Below are positions 32,454-32,902 of a stretch of DNA of 32,902 bases, piece after piece. A program made the translations under genes and the position numbers. Every line of letters starts with the position of its first letter. Within the stretch, counting starts at the first letter, position 1. Below the pieces are notes generated by a model. It was given only the letters and a program-made list of their open reading frames with translations, did no database searches and had not been told where the DNA came from. The DNA lies in contig JASHQB010000006.1 in the NCBI GenBank assembly GCA_030037775.1, forward strand, positions 1-32,902, read 5' to 3'. The stretch comes from Candidatus Acidiferrales bacterium (GTDB lineage Bacteria; Acidobacteriota; Terriglobia; Acidiferrales; UBA7541).

Positions 32454-32902
32454 CTAATGCTGGCGTTTCAGGTGGTCGACCTCTCCGAAAATATCCGCGG
32501 GATGTGCAGAGAAATAGCGGCGGAGCTCGTCGGTCGTTGACAAGATCACAGTATCGCCGTTTTCCTTCGTATCTCGAAACTGGAGAGGGAAGCCGGGCTG
32601 CTTGGCCGACTTCTTGAGGGCATCGGGGTCGATAATCGAGCAGGAAAGATCGTCGCCCGCGATCTGATATTTCAGGATCTCGTGCAAAGCGACGGCACCA
32701 CAGGGAAGATCGACGTTCTGGCCAGCGTGGCGATAGTTCGTGAGAAGCAGGTCCGCAAAAGACGCGCTGCCGAGCTTCACCAGATGGGCCTCATACAGCG
32801 TATTATCGCCGGACTTCGCATCGTGAACGGTGACCTCGTAAGACGAGTCCCTGGTTTTTTCAATCTGCACTGTGTCTTGGTTGTCTTTGCCGCCGATCCA
32901 GG
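32454..32902 (-). CDS. C-terminal part of an unidentified protein (cut by window edge)
   Basis: The frame is open from the right edge to the TAG at 32454, about 149 codons. An in-frame GTG at 32870 exists, but upstream codons read WIGGKDNQDT without interruption and join smoothly to VQIEKTRDSSYEV, so the real start is probably outside. The protein alternates short beta strands (SYEVTVHD, LYEAHLVKLG, FADLLL) and ends with a helical stretch. The pattern recalls small lipoproteins beginning with a 'GxW' strand, common in Acidobacteriota, but I cannot name a family. It is convergent with the DUF4097 gene, 25 nt apart. Confidence 0.6.
   Translation of the reverse strand, partial: WIGGKDNQDTVQIEKTRDSSYEVTVHDAKSGDNTLYEAHLVKLGSASFADLLLTNYRHAGQNVDLPCGAVALHEILKYQIAGDDLSCSIIDPDALKKSAKQPGFPLQFRDTKENGDTVILSTTDELRRYFSAHPADIFGEVDHLKRQH

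Noticed and set aside
1..32902. Mobile elements, prophage, CRISPR, toxin-antitoxin or a biosynthetic gene cluster
   Set aside because: No transposase, integrase, repeat-spacer pattern, attachment-site duplication or modular enzymes were seen; gene content is core housekeeping plus a few lineage-specific envelope proteins.

Overview
This window looks like a chromosomal segment of an Acidobacteriota bacterium, probably class Terriglobia. That is an inference from content: GC-rich coding DNA, a division and cell-wall (dcw) cluster whose FtsI carries a PASTA domain, a membrane-anchored winged-helix regulator, a Tat-exported ankyrin protein, and DUF3106, DUF4097 and DUF4149 proteins. I see no insertion sequence, prophage, CRISPR array, integrase or rRNA. 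It reads as core chromosome.

Layout. 1-2355 (minus): MoxR AAA+ ATPase then DUF58 protein, with the possible first codons of a third gene running off the left edge. 2398-2474: tRNA-Val(CAC). 2560-4848 (plus): a DUF4149 membrane protein and an ABC-F ATPase. 4845-6172 (minus): an AlkA-like DNA glycosylase and a secreted SnoaL/NTF2-like protein. 6326-8201 (plus): a divergent YchF-type P-loop ATPase and a ZIP metal transporter with no ordinary start codon. 8333-10109 (plus): ECF sigma factor, zinc-finger anti-sigma factor and secreted DUF3106 protein, a tight operon just before the dcw cluster.

10279-27350 is a complete-looking dcw cluster in one orientation: mraZ, rsmH, ftsL, ftsI, murE, murF, mraY, murD, ftsW, murG, murC, ftsQ, ftsA, ftsZ. 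It starts with a near-consensus sigma-70 promoter followed by three MraZ-type boxes at exact 10-nt spacing, and ends at a perfect 10-bp inverted repeat after ftsZ. Genes are overlapped (ATGA) or spaced by tens of bases at most, so they are likely co-transcribed. MurE, MurF, MurD, MurC, MraY and MurG build lipid II. FtsW and FtsI polymerise and cross-link septal peptidoglycan. FtsL, FtsQ, FtsA and FtsZ assemble the divisome. The mDAP-type DNPR motif in MurE indicates meso-diaminopimelate peptidoglycan. murB, ddl and ftsB are absent from the cluster.

27383-32902: an M67/JAMM metallopeptidase (plus); then on the minus strand glyA, a CadC-like transmembrane winged-helix regulator and a Tat-exported ankyrin protein; then a secreted DUF4097 protein (plus) and the C-terminal part of an unidentified protein (minus, cut by the right edge).

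Most notable points: an 11-bp direct repeat of GATTAG in front of the Tat-ankyrin gene with the same word repeated upstream of glyA, bracketing the regulator gene; four genes without Shine-Dalgarno sequences whose -10-like hexamers lie 8-10 nt before the start codon, suggesting leaderless mRNAs; the ZIP gene without a canonical start; a 90-residue basic periplasmic tail on FtsQ; and an in-frame 10-codon mini-ORF before ftsI.
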